This document shows, in pieces, positions 16,063 to 24,287 of a stretch of DNA of 64,000 nucleotides (its first letter is position 1; each line of letters begins with the position of its first letter). The notes below the pieces were generated by a model. It had not been told where the DNA came from. It did no database searches and worked only from the letters and a program-made list of their open reading frames with translations. Source of the stretch: Steroidobacter agaridevorans (GTDB lineage: Bacteria > Pseudomonadota > Gammaproteobacteria > Steroidobacterales > Steroidobacteraceae); NCBI RefSeq assembly GCF_009932555.1, contig NZ_BLJO01000001.1, positions 436,472 through 500,471 of the forward strand, read 5' to 3'. The position numbers were made by a program, and so were the translations under genes.

Positions 16063-17244
16063 ATGACAACTAATGTTCGGAATCCCGGCTTCCCACAACT
16101 GCTCAGCGCGGTCAAGGCGATTGCCGACGGCGTGGCTCGAGAAAACGCCGCAGATGTGGACAGCAAAAGCCGCTTCCCCATTGAATCGGTCAAGGCGCTG
16201 AAGGAGGCATCCGTCCTCTCGGCGCTGATTCCGAAGGAACTGGGCGGCGCGGGCTGCTCCATGCGCGAGGCTGCCGAGTTGTGTTCGACACTGGCGCACG
16301 GCTGCGGCTCGAGCGGCATGGTGCTGGCGATGCATTTCAGTCAGCTCGCCTGCCTCACGCGACACGCTCTCGGCTCGGCGTGGTTCGTGAGCTACCTGCG
16401 AGAATTGGTCCAGCACCAGTACTTGCTGGCCTCGATTACCTCGGAGGTCGGCACGTTCGGCGACACTCGCTCGAGCATCTGTGCCGTGGAGCGCTCCAAC
16501 GGCCGGTTTGTGTTGAACAAGCAAGCAACCACGGGCTCGTACTGCGGACATGCGGATGCGATTCTGGTCACGTGCCGTCGTGCGCCCGATGCGCCCAACA
16601 ACGATCAGGTGCTCGTGCTGGTGCGCGAAGGCGACTACAAGCTCACTCAGACCACGACCTGGGACACGATGGGAATGCGCGGTACGTGCAGCCCCGGGTT
16701 CAACCTCGAATCGTCCGGCGACGAACAGCAGATCGTGCCGGGCAGCTTTGCCGACTCGTCGGCGCAGAGCATGGTGCCCTACTCGCACATTCTTTGGTCC
16801 TCGCTCTGGTGGGGCATTGCAGCCGATGCCGTTGCGCGCGCCGCTGCAACGGTTCGTGGGGAAGCGCGAAAGAAGCCCGGCACCGTTCCTCCGGCCGCCT
16901 CCCGGCTGGCCGCTGTCTGGACGCAGCTGCAAACCATGAAGCACAACTGGCTGGCGCTGGCCCAGGAATTCGATGAGATCGACAGCAGCGCCGATGGCAA
17001 GGAAGAGCTGATGAGCATCGGTTGGGCGCTGAAGATGAACAGCCTCAAGGTGAGCGCGTCGGAAACCGCGCCCCAGATCGTGCACCAGGCGCTGCAGATC
17101 ACCGGCGTCATGGGCTACAAGAACGATTCGAAGTTCAGCGTGGCGCGCCACTATCGTGACGTTCTGTCCGCCGCGTTGATGATTTCCAACGATCGCATCC
17201 TCTCCAAGAGCGCCTCCATGCTGCTGGTGTTCAAGGACGAGTGA
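16063..17244 (+). CDS. Acyl-CoA-dehydrogenase-fold flavoprotein lacking the usual catalytic Glu
   Basis: A 393-residue member of the acyl-CoA dehydrogenase superfamily: N-terminal helical domain (ALIPKELGGAG), central beta domain (ITSEVGTFGD, RFVLNKQATTGSYCGHAD, DTMGMRGTCSPGF) and a C-terminal helical domain ending in VMGYKNDSKFSVARHYRDV. Aligned by hand after the RD pair, the position of the MCAD catalytic Glu (YEGT) is occupied by Ile (SAALMISNDR), so simple alpha,beta-dehydrogenation is doubtful. The same fold is used by two-component flavin monooxygenases fed by a separate flavin reductase, and such a reductase is encoded at 9676. With the aminoacyl-carrier ligase 22 bp downstream, a carrier-bound aminoacyl group is a likely substrate. 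The start could also be GTG 16054. Confidence 0.8.
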   Translation: MTTNVRNPGFPQLLSAVKAIADGVARENAADVDSKSRFPIESVKALKEASVLSALIPKELGGAGCSMREAAELCSTLAHGCGSSGMVLAMHFSQLACLTRHALGSAWFVSYLRELVQHQYLLASITSEVGTFGDTRSSICAVERSNGRFVLNKQATTGSYCGHADAILVTCRRAPDAPNNDQVLVLVREGDYKLTQTTTWDTMGMRGTCSPGFNLESSGDEQQIVPGSFADSSAQSMVPYSHILWSSLWWGIAADAVARAAATVRGEARKKPGTVPPAASRLAAVWTQLQTMKHNWLALAQEFDEIDSSADGKEELMSIGWALKMNSLKVSASETAPQIVHQALQITGVMGYKNDSKFSVARHYRDVLSAALMISNDRILSKSASMLLVFKDE

Positions 17245-17266
17245 CCGCGAGTATCAGGAACAGCCC

Positions 17267-18178
17267 ATGAGCATCGACTACGATCCCCAGAAATTTTATG
17301 ACGAGCTGGTCGCCGCCGGGCACATCTACCCGGTCGGCGTGCAAGGCGCGTTCGGCCGCGGTCCCGTGTTCGAGCGCATCGTCGATCGCTTCAACGACCT
17401 GGTCAGCGAGATCGCGCGCAACGACGGCGCCGAAACGCGCACCTACCCGCCGGTGGTGAGCCGCAAGGTCATCGAAAAGAACAACTATCTCGAATCGTTT
17501 CCTCATCTGTGCGGAACGGTGTTCAGCTTCTTCGGCAAGGAGCTCGAAGGCCGCGAGATGGCACGCAAGGCCGCTCAAGGCGAAACCTGGTCGGAGCACC
17601 TCAAAGTGACCGACCTGTGTCTGACGCCGGCGATCTGCTATCCGCTGTATCCGACGCTCAAGGGCAAGCTGCCGCCCGGCGGCGGCCTGTATTCGCTGCT
17701 CGGCTGGGCGTATCGGCACGAGCCTTCGACCGAGCCGACGCGCATGCAGTCCTTCCGCATGCGCGAGTTCATTCGTGCCGGCACCGCCGACCAAGTCGTC
17801 GAGTGGCGTGACATGTGGCTGCAGCGTGGCCTCGAGCTGCTGCGCTCGCTCGGTCTGAATGCAAATTCAGACGTGGCGGCCGATCCCTTCTTCGGACGCG
17901 GCGGCAAGATGATGGCGCAGAACCAGCGCGAGCAGCGCCTGAAATTCGAAGTGCTGATCCCGGTGATCTCGGCCGAGAATCCCACCGCCTGTTGCTCGTT
18001 CAACTTCCATCAGGACCACTTCGGCTCCAAATGGGAGATCCAGACCGCCGACGGCGAAGTCGCCAACACCGCCTGCCTGGGATTCGGGCTGGAGCGGATC
18101 GCGATGGCCCTTTTCAAGACTCACGGCTGCAACGTCGAGCAGTGGCCTGCAGACGTCCGCCGCCGCCTCTCGATCTAG
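17267..18178 (+). CDS. Amino acid:[carrier protein] ligase (class II aaRS-like)
   Basis: A 303-residue homologue of the catalytic domain of atypical seryl-tRNA synthetase, without a tRNA-binding arm. Class II motif 2 (MQSFRMREFIRAG, 160-172) and motif 3 (ACLGFGLERIAMALF, 269-283) are present. Cys124, Glu167 and Cys270 are candidate zinc ligands, matching the Cys-Glu-Cys site of the characterised Bradyrhizobium enzyme. Those relatives activate glycine or alanine and acylate a stand-alone carrier protein instead of tRNA. Its partner here is probably the carrier at 11221-11469. AGGAAC precedes ATG 17267 and the DUF1839 gene follows after 7 bp. Amino acid specificity cannot be read from the sequence. 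Confidence 0.9.
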   Translation: MSIDYDPQKFYDELVAAGHIYPVGVQGAFGRGPVFERIVDRFNDLVSEIARNDGAETRTYPPVVSRKVIEKNNYLESFPHLCGTVFSFFGKELEGREMARKAAQGETWSEHLKVTDLCLTPAICYPLYPTLKGKLPPGGGLYSLLGWAYRHEPSTEPTRMQSFRMREFIRAGTADQVVEWRDMWLQRGLELLRSLGLNANSDVAADPFFGRGGKMMAQNQREQRLKFEVLIPVISAENPTACCSFNFHQDHFGSKWEIQTADGEVANTACLGFGLERIAMALFKTHGCNVEQWPADVRRRLSI

Positions 18179-18185
18179 AACACTC

Positions 18186-19169
18186 ATGCGCCGCGTCGTC
18201 ATTCCGGATCTCGATTCCTCGCGTTACGCCCGTCACGTCCTGCACACGGATGCGAGCGTCTGGACGGAGAAGAACTGCTACGCCGATCTTTGGATCGAGC
18301 TGTTGCACGCGTTGCGCCTCGATCCGGTCGCGATGCTGCCGTTCACGATCGCCATCGACTTCGAAGGCGATCAATGGACCTTCTTCAAACCTTCGCATGA
18401 CGAGCTCTACGAGCTCTACGGCGTCGATGTGCAGGAGCTCACGATCTGGCGCCCGCTGCTCGAGCACGCCAAGGAACAACTCGGCGCCGGCAAGCTCGTC
18501 AGCACCGAAGCCGACGCGTTCTGGCTGCCCGACACCGCCGGCACCGACTATCGGAATCAGCACACCAAGACGACGATCGTGCTGAACGATCTCGACCTGG
18601 AGCAGCAGCGCCTCAGCTATTTCCACAACGCCGGGTACTACACGCTCGAAGGCGAAGACTTCATCAAGACGTTCCGGCTCGATGCGCCGGAAGATCCGGC
18701 GTTCATGCCGCTGTACTGCGAATTCGTGCGCGTCACGCGGGCGCGCCAGCGCTCACAAGCCGAGCTCGCGGCGATGTCCTGGGAGTTGCTGCGCAAACAT
18801 TTCCGGCGTATTCCCAGCGAGAATCCGATTGCACGCTTCCGTGACCGCTTCAACGCGGACCTGCCGACCATGCAGGCTCGTGGCTTGAAGTTCTATCACG
18901 CCTGGGCGTTCGCAGCGACGCGGCAACTCGGCTCTGCGTTCGAGCTTGCGGCATTCAACCTGCGCTGGTTGGAAAGCTGCGGCCGCTCCGGTCTGGAGCC
19001 TGCCGCGCAAGCTTTCCTCGACATCTCGAATGCCTGCAAAGCCTTCATCCTCAAGGGCGCACGCGCGGTCAATTCCAAAAAGCCTTACGACGGATCTGCA
19101 ATGTTTGCAGAGCTGCACGACGCCTGGTCGCGCGGCATGGATGTAATCGATCGACAGATTCGCTCGTAA
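18186..19169 (+). CDS. DUF1839 family protein
   Basis: A 327-residue soluble protein of a domain family of unknown function that I know as a neighbour of amino acid:[carrier protein] ligases. Visible conserved-looking parts are the N-terminal ASVWTEKNCYADLWIELLHA, the middle DAFWLPDTAGTDYRNQHTKT, and FHNAGYYTLEGEDF. The Cys and the DTAGTDYRNQHTKT segment suggest a catalytic or ligand-binding site, and by context it could take the aminoacyl group from the carrier to the next acceptor. It ends at 19169, directly abutting the end of the opposing methyltransferase gene with no spacer. No function is claimed beyond context. Confidence 0.85.
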   Translation: MRRVVIPDLDSSRYARHVLHTDASVWTEKNCYADLWIELLHALRLDPVAMLPFTIAIDFEGDQWTFFKPSHDELYELYGVDVQELTIWRPLLEHAKEQLGAGKLVSTEADAFWLPDTAGTDYRNQHTKTTIVLNDLDLEQQRLSYFHNAGYYTLEGEDFIKTFRLDAPEDPAFMPLYCEFVRVTRARQRSQAELAAMSWELLRKHFRRIPSENPIARFRDRFNADLPTMQARGLKFYHAWAFAATRQLGSAFELAAFNLRWLESCGRSGLEPAAQAFLDISNACKAFILKGARAVNSKKPYDGSAMFAELHDAWSRGMDVIDRQIRS

Positions 19170-20081
19170 TCAACAACGAGCAACAATGACACGAAGGGCG
19201 CCGTGCTCGCCCTCGTGACACTCGACATATGTGAACAGCGGATTCGCTTGCAGGCGTTTGACAAGCGCCGGGCCCTGACCGAGACCGACTTCGATTGCGA
19301 GCCAGCCGCCAGGGCGCAAAAAGCGCGGCGCCTGCTGCGTGAGTTTCATCAATATGCCGATGCCCAAAGGGCCGCCGTCGAAAGCGAGCCGCGGCTCGTG
19401 ATCCGAGATCTCGCACGACATCGTGCTGACTTTCGCGGAGTTGATGTACGGCGGATTGCAGGTCAGTACGTCGATCTTCCCCACGAACGCTTCGCTCTCG
19501 AACGGCGACAGTAAGTCACCGCTGCGAAATTCGACTCGATCCTGCAGCCCCAGTAGCCGCGCGTTGTCGCGTGCCAGCGCAACCGCTTCACCGCTCAAAT
19601 CCGCGCCGAAGACGTGAGCACTCTCGACATGATGAGCAATGGCGAGCGCGACGTTGCCGCTGCCGGTGCACACATCGACGACGATCGGGCGCTCGTGGAC
19701 AGAGGCGCTTTGCTTCGTCGCTTGCACCGCCGCCGTCGCCAGCAACTCGGTTTCTTTGCGCGGGATCAGCGCGCGCGGATCCGCAAGCATCTCGAGTCCC
19801 ATGAATCGCTGCCGAAACGTGAGATGCGACAGCGGAACGCCGTCCAATCGCTTGTTCAGCAGCACTTCGAACGTTGCCACCGCGACGTCATCCAATTCCG
19901 GCGGCTCGCCGAGCAGCGCAGCTTCGGCTGACCTCGGCATGCCAGCAGCCGCAAACCACAGCGCGCGTATCGTGCTTTCAAGCGTCTCTTCCGGCTTGTC
20001 CGGAAGAAACTCGATGCGGCCGGCGAGAGCTCGCCGTGCATCGTCCAGGGCACTCGTTGCGGAGAACACGGGACGACTCAC
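19170..20081 (-). CDS. PrmC/HemK-like class I SAM methyltransferase
   Basis: A 303-residue methyltransferase. Motif I is VDVCTGSGNVALAIA, the acidic ribose-binding Asp is in FGADLSGEA, and motif IV is NPPYI, the signature of N5-glutamine methyltransferases (PrmC) and N6-adenine enzymes that methylate amide or amine nitrogens. It starts at GTG 20081, overlapping the carrier protein stop as GTGA, and is the last gene of the second AsnB/ligase/carrier cassette. Translation coupling to a carrier gene suggests methylation of an amide made by this pathway rather than of release factors, whose prmC normally follows prfA. It is convergent and directly abutting with the DUF1839 gene. Confidence 0.82.
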   Translation of the reverse strand: MSRPVFSATSALDDARRALAGRIEFLPDKPEETLESTIRALWFAAAGMPRSAEAALLGEPPELDDVAVATFEVLLNKRLDGVPLSHLTFRQRFMGLEMLADPRALIPRKETELLATAAVQATKQSASVHERPIVVDVCTGSGNVALAIAHHVESAHVFGADLSGEAVALARDNARLLGLQDRVEFRSGDLLSPFESEAFVGKIDVLTCNPPYINSAKVSTMSCEISDHEPRLAFDGGPLGIGILMKLTQQAPRFLRPGGWLAIEVGLGQGPALVKRLQANPLFTYVECHEGEHGALRVIVARC

Positions 20082-20332
20082 GCCGCGCGGGTTTTCGACG
20101 CCACGAAGCGTGCGACGTTCTCGAGGCTGTCCAGATTCTCCGGGAGCATCTCCTCATCCGCAATTCGGATCCGGTAGGTGGATTCCAGAAACGTCACGAG
20201 CTCGATAAAGCCCGTCGAATCGATAATGTGATGATCGAGAAAGGATCGATCGTCGGTCAGCTGCTCACCCCCATCGCCCATGAGAAAGTTCTCGAGGATG
20301 TAGCTGCGCACCGTTTTTTTGATGTCATGCAT
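20078..20332 (-). CDS. Acyl/peptidyl carrier protein (cassette 2)
   Basis: An 84-residue carrier protein with phosphopantetheine Ser39 in IIDSTGFIEL (36-45). It resembles the cassette 1 carrier through the shared DSTG-I-EL core and the later ENLDSLENVARFV segment (compare QNLDSVTAISAFV), indicating a common ancestor. It lies 30 bp after the AMP ligase, with an AGAGGG Shine-Dalgarno before ATG 20332, and overlaps the methyltransferase gene by 4 bases. Confidence 0.9.
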   Translation of the reverse strand: MHDIKKTVRSYILENFLMGDGGEQLTDDRSFLDHHIIDSTGFIELVTFLESTYRIRIADEEMLPENLDSLENVARFVASKTRAA

Positions 20333-20362
20333 CGTCGTGCCCTCTAATAATCATGGGCGGGA

Positions 20363-21895
20363 CTAGTCCAGTCCGCGCTTGCTGATCTTGCCAGTATCGG
20401 TGCGCGGCAGCGCGTCCAGGAAGACGACGCGAGCCGGCGCCATGAAACTTTCCAGATGCGACAGGCAATGCTTGATCACGTCGCGCTCCGAGTAGATGAA
20501 GCCTTGCTTGAGCACCACAAACGCCTTCACCGCCTGCCCCAGCAGGGGATCGGACACACCGACGACGGCCGCCTCCAGCACGCCGTCGAGGCGATATAGA
20601 ATGTTTTCGACTTCGCGCGGGCTGACCTTCTCGCCGCGGCTCTTGATGATGTCGTCCTTCCTGCCGACGAAGTACAGCCAGCCTTCCGAGTCGGTTCTGA
20701 AGATATCGCCGGTGTACAGGTACATCTCCCCGGGAATCTCGCCGGGCTTGAGCCGCTCCGCAGTCTCTCGGGGTTTTCGCCAGTAGCCACGCATCACGTT
20801 GCTGCCGCGCACGACCAGCTCGCCCACGTGCCCGTTCGGCAAGCGCTTGCCGGATTCGTCAACCAGCCAGACCTCTTCGTTCGGCATGCCGCGACCGACG
20901 CTCATCGGCCGGATATCGAGCTGCTCCGGCGGCAGATAGGTCACGCGCTTGCACTCGGTGAGCCCATACATCGAAAACAACGTTGCCTGCGGAAATGCTC
21001 TGCGGATATCGCGAATCTGCGTTTCGGAAAGCGCCGCGGCGGTGTTGGTCACCATCCGCAGCGTGCTCAGCTCGTACGAGGACAAACGTTCCAGGTTGAG
21101 CAGCATTGAGAACACGGTGGGAACACCTGGCAGTACGGTGACGCGCTCGCGCACCATGGTCTCGAGCACGCGCGTTGGGAAAGCAAGCGATCGCTGCAGC
21201 ACGACGGTCGCGCCGACCCGCGAGGCCATCAGAATCTGATAGAGCCCGTAGTCGAACGCGATCGGCAACACATTGATGATGACGTCGTCGTTGCGCAATC
21301 CGAGATAGGTGCTGATCGACGTTGCTGCGCTGGTCATGTTCAGATGCGTGACCATCACGCCTTTCGGCTCGCCCGTCGATCCGGACGTATAGATGATGCT
21401 GGCGAGATCCTGATCGATCGACGGCGGCGTCGAGCATGGATGCGAAGCCTGCATCGCTGCTTCATAGGACAGCGTCTTGCTCCCACCGACGGGTTCGGCG
21501 GACGTCGGCTGCACGATGACGGATGCTGCGATGCTGGCGGCTTTCTCGACCGCCATTCCCGCAATGTTCGATAGCACGCCGCTCGTGATCAACGCCCGGG
21601 CTTCGGAATCATTCAGCAGGTACGTGAGCTTGTCCGCCTTCGTTTGCGGATTGACCGGCATGAACACCGCACCCGCTTTGAGCGCGGCGAAGATGCTCAC
21701 GACTGCTTCGGTGCAGTTCTCCAGGTAGATCGCCACACGGTCCCCGCGTTGAACTCCACACGCCTGCAGCGTTGCAGCGAGCGCTCGTGCCCGCGTGTCG
21801 ATCTCACCGAAACTGATGCGCTCGCTTTCGCAAACGAGCGCGACCTTCTCGGGAGTATTGCGCGCGTGTTGTTCCAACCATTCGTGCAACAGCAT
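20363..21895 (-). CDS. AMP-forming acyl-CoA/acyl-ACP ligase (cassette 2)
   Basis: A 510-residue ANL-superfamily enzyme paralogous to the ligase at 6219-7748. Motifs: YTSGSTGEPKGVMVTH (A3), YGLTECKRVTYLPPEQL (A5 region), LYTGDIFRTDSEGWLYFVGRKDDIIKSRGEKVSPREVE split over A7/A8, and the catalytic A10 Lys in PRTDTGKISK. It should adenylate a carboxylic acid and load it on the downstream carrier protein. It starts 18 bp after the asparagine-synthetase-like stop. The gene order here is AsnB-ligase-carrier, whereas cassette 1 is AsnB-carrier-ligase, so the two blocks are not a simple recent duplication. Confidence 0.9.
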   Translation of the reverse strand: MLLHEWLEQHARNTPEKVALVCESERISFGEIDTRARALAATLQACGVQRGDRVAIYLENCTEAVVSIFAALKAGAVFMPVNPQTKADKLTYLLNDSEARALITSGVLSNIAGMAVEKAASIAASVIVQPTSAEPVGGSKTLSYEAAMQASHPCSTPPSIDQDLASIIYTSGSTGEPKGVMVTHLNMTSAATSISTYLGLRNDDVIINVLPIAFDYGLYQILMASRVGATVVLQRSLAFPTRVLETMVRERVTVLPGVPTVFSMLLNLERLSSYELSTLRMVTNTAAALSETQIRDIRRAFPQATLFSMYGLTECKRVTYLPPEQLDIRPMSVGRGMPNEEVWLVDESGKRLPNGHVGELVVRGSNVMRGYWRKPRETAERLKPGEIPGEMYLYTGDIFRTDSEGWLYFVGRKDDIIKSRGEKVSPREVENILYRLDGVLEAAVVGVSDPLLGQAVKAFVVLKQGFIYSERDVIKHCLSHLESFMAPARVVFLDALPRTDTGKISKRGLD

Positions 21896-21913
21896 TGACT
21901 ACTCGCACATCGA

Positions 21914-23890
21914 TCAAATCGCCTGCGACAAGCGTACGCCCTGGCTCGACCCCACGTCAGCGGGACGTCGGCCACGTATGAAGAACTCATCGACCAGCAT
22001 CGTCGACAGAATGCCGATGAACGCCATGTTGTCGGAGAATCCGCTCGCCCGCCCCGCCCGGCACTTCGCCACCAGTTTTCCAACCGCCGCCGAATCGAAG
22101 TAACCCGCGCTGCGCAAGCGATCGGCGCTCAGCAAGTCATCGACGTAATCGCACGCGATCCCGTCGGCAAAGAAGCTTTGGCTGTCCGGCGCCCGGTAGG
22201 GTTGCTTGGTGCGCTGTGCGATCGCTGCGGGCAAGAAGCCTCGCATCGCCTCTTTCAACAGGAACTTCTCCGTGAGACCGTTGATTTTCAGTGACGGCGG
22301 CAAACGGCTCGCATACTCGATGACGCGATGGTCCAGGAACGGCACGCGCCCCTCGATCGAATTCGCCATCGCCACTCGATCGCTCTGCGAGCTGAGCAGA
22401 TAACCGCTGAGCAGTGTGTGCGCTTCGACATATTGATCGCGGCCGACAGGAAGAAACTCTGCAACCTCCTTCGGCAAGCGAGCACCCAGATGCGCGACGT
22501 AGTCCCTGTCGCCAAGCTCCGCCCGTGCCTCCTTCGAGAGGAATTGCCAGCTTCGGTGCGTGGTCGACCAGCGCGGCAGATGCGCGAAGGATGGGTCGGC
22601 GACCCGGTCCATTCCTTGAGTGTAGAAACGTTCCGTCATGGCGCGATTTGCCGTTGGAGAATTGCGTAAGTACGGATACAACCTGTCGAGCAAACGCGGT
22701 CGCGCTTTCGACTGCGGGAAGCGCGCCCAGAAGCGACGGATCTTGGCTTCCTTGAACAGGTCGTAGCCGCCGAGCACTTCATCGGCCCCCTCACCCGTCA
22801 GCACGACTTTGTATCCATGCTGACGCACCGTCTCCGACAGCAGCATGAGCGGCGTGGGCGCCGTACGGACAATCGGCGACTCGGTATGCCAGATCACTTT
22901 CGGGAAGGCCGCTGCGATATCGCTCGTTTTGCAGACGACGCTCGTGTGCTGCGCACCGAGCTGCCGGGCCATCTCTTGTTGATAGGCGCTCTCGTCGAAC
23001 TCGGCGTCTTCGAACGCGATGGAGAATGTGTGCAGCCGCTCGCGATTGTAGATCTTGGCCAGCGCCGCGATGGCGGATGAGTCCAATCCGCCGCTCAAAT
23101 AGGCGCCTACCGGAACGTCGGCACGCAACTGCAGACGAACCGAATCGATCAGCAGCTCCCGTAACTCTTCGGCATACGCGGCGACAGTGCGCGCTCGCTT
23201 CGGCTGCGTGGTTGGAAAGTCCCAGTCCCAGTACTTCTCGATCTCGCAGCGGCCGTTCTCGATCGACATCCAGCAGCCGGGCGGCAACGAGAAAACGTTC
23301 TCGAACACGGTGTCGGGATCGAGCGCCGACCAGTAGGTGAGCACATCGCCGATCGCGCTGAGGTTCGCGCGCCGCTCGATTTCCGGCAGCGCGAACAGCG
23401 CTTTGACTTCGGATGCGAAGTACAAGCGCCCACGCGCCTGGGTATAGAACAGCGGGCGGATGCCGGTGCGATCGCGGGCCAGGACCAGGCGCTGTTTTGT
23501 CTGATCCCACAGCGCGATCGCGAACTGACCGTTCAGGTGATCGACGAACTTCATGCCGTACTGCTCGTACGCATGGACGATCACTTCGGTGTCGGAATTG
23601 CTCGCGAAGCGATGGCCGGCGCATTCCAGCGCCTGGCGCAACTCGATGAAGTTGAATATCTCGCCATTGAAGACGACCCAGACCGTCGCTGCTTCGTTAT
23701 GAATCGGCTGGTCGCCGCCCGCCAGATCGATGATGCTCAGCCGCGCATGCGCGAGCCCGCAGCGGGCGTCTTGGAAAAATCCGTAGCCGTCTGGACCGCG
23801 ATGATGAAGCGTTTCGATCATCGCCTGCAGAGTCCGCCTCTGCGGTGGCGATGAGTCAGAGAGATTCACAACTCCGGCAAGACCGCACAT
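21914..23890 (-). CDS. Asparagine synthetase-like glutamine-dependent amidotransferase (copy 2)
   Basis: A 658-residue AsnB-type protein with the glutaminase nucleophile Cys2 (MCGLAG), RGPDGYG, FNGEIFNF and SNSDTE in the N-terminal domain, and SGGLDSS and GEGADE in the synthetase domain. It is a close paralogue of the protein at 3972-5942: long shared blocks include GYDLFKEAK-RRFWAR, GRDQY-E--TLLSGYLLSS, KQPYRAPDS and NMAF-GILSTML. It heads the minus-strand cassette with the second ligase, carrier and methyltransferase. It should amidate a carboxylate, perhaps one activated on or for the carrier protein. Confidence 0.9.
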   Translation of the reverse strand: MCGLAGVVNLSDSSPPQRRTLQAMIETLHHRGPDGYGFFQDARCGLAHARLSIIDLAGGDQPIHNEAATVWVVFNGEIFNFIELRQALECAGHRFASNSDTEVIVHAYEQYGMKFVDHLNGQFAIALWDQTKQRLVLARDRTGIRPLFYTQARGRLYFASEVKALFALPEIERRANLSAIGDVLTYWSALDPDTVFENVFSLPPGCWMSIENGRCEIEKYWDWDFPTTQPKRARTVAAYAEELRELLIDSVRLQLRADVPVGAYLSGGLDSSAIAALAKIYNRERLHTFSIAFEDAEFDESAYQQEMARQLGAQHTSVVCKTSDIAAAFPKVIWHTESPIVRTAPTPLMLLSETVRQHGYKVVLTGEGADEVLGGYDLFKEAKIRRFWARFPQSKARPRLLDRLYPYLRNSPTANRAMTERFYTQGMDRVADPSFAHLPRWSTTHRSWQFLSKEARAELGDRDYVAHLGARLPKEVAEFLPVGRDQYVEAHTLLSGYLLSSQSDRVAMANSIEGRVPFLDHRVIEYASRLPPSLKINGLTEKFLLKEAMRGFLPAAIAQRTKQPYRAPDSQSFFADGIACDYVDDLLSADRLRSAGYFDSAAVGKLVAKCRAGRASGFSDNMAFIGILSTMLVDEFFIRGRRPADVGSSQGVRLSQAI

Positions 23891-24287
23891 AGTGGATCAG
23901 ATGGCCTCAACCGCCGGGGTAGGTGCAGCGCCGTCGCCCGATCGGCAATGTATCCATTCTGCGGTTCTCCGCCTGCCGGAGACGTGAGGACGCTCACAGA
24001 GCGGCCGGCCTCGGCTGAACAAAAAACCACGCATTTGCGCCCTGTAAAATAACTCGACATGCAGATGGCCGAGCGGCGCTTGGGCACTCTATCGCGAGCG
24101 GGTTCTTTTGCTATAACCCGGAGGGGCAACGGATCCGACCAGAAGCGCACGATCCACGCAGACATATGCTCATGCATGCGTGACGTGGTCCCTTGGCCAG
24201 GATCCGCGGTCCGACGCTATAATGCCGGCGCCTGGCCTGCCTCCCGATTAGCGTGCCCCGGCTCGCAGACGAAGCTTCTGGGATCTA
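23891..24287. other. Divergent intergenic region
   Basis: A 397-base gap between the minus-strand AsnB-like gene and the plus-strand lipoprotein gene. Open frames running through it on both strands (about 100 codons, Arg/Ser-rich) lack ribosome binding sites and I do not believe them. A/T-rich islands near 24030-24060 and 24105-24120 and the promoter-like element at 24193-24223 suggest it is regulatory. Confidence 0.6.
24193..24223 (+). promoter_or_regulatory. Putative sigma-70 promoter of the lipoprotein/acetyltransferase operon
   Basis: A perfect TATAAT (24218-24223) with TTGGCC (24193-24198) 19 bases upstream; the spacer is longer than ideal, but the -10 is strong. It lies 65 bases before ATG 24288. 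Confidence 0.5.

Noticed and set aside
23866-24177. A 103-codon minus-strand frame upstream of the second AsnB-like gene
   Set aside because: No Shine-Dalgarno, a low-complexity-like mix and overlap with the true start of the AsnB-like gene.
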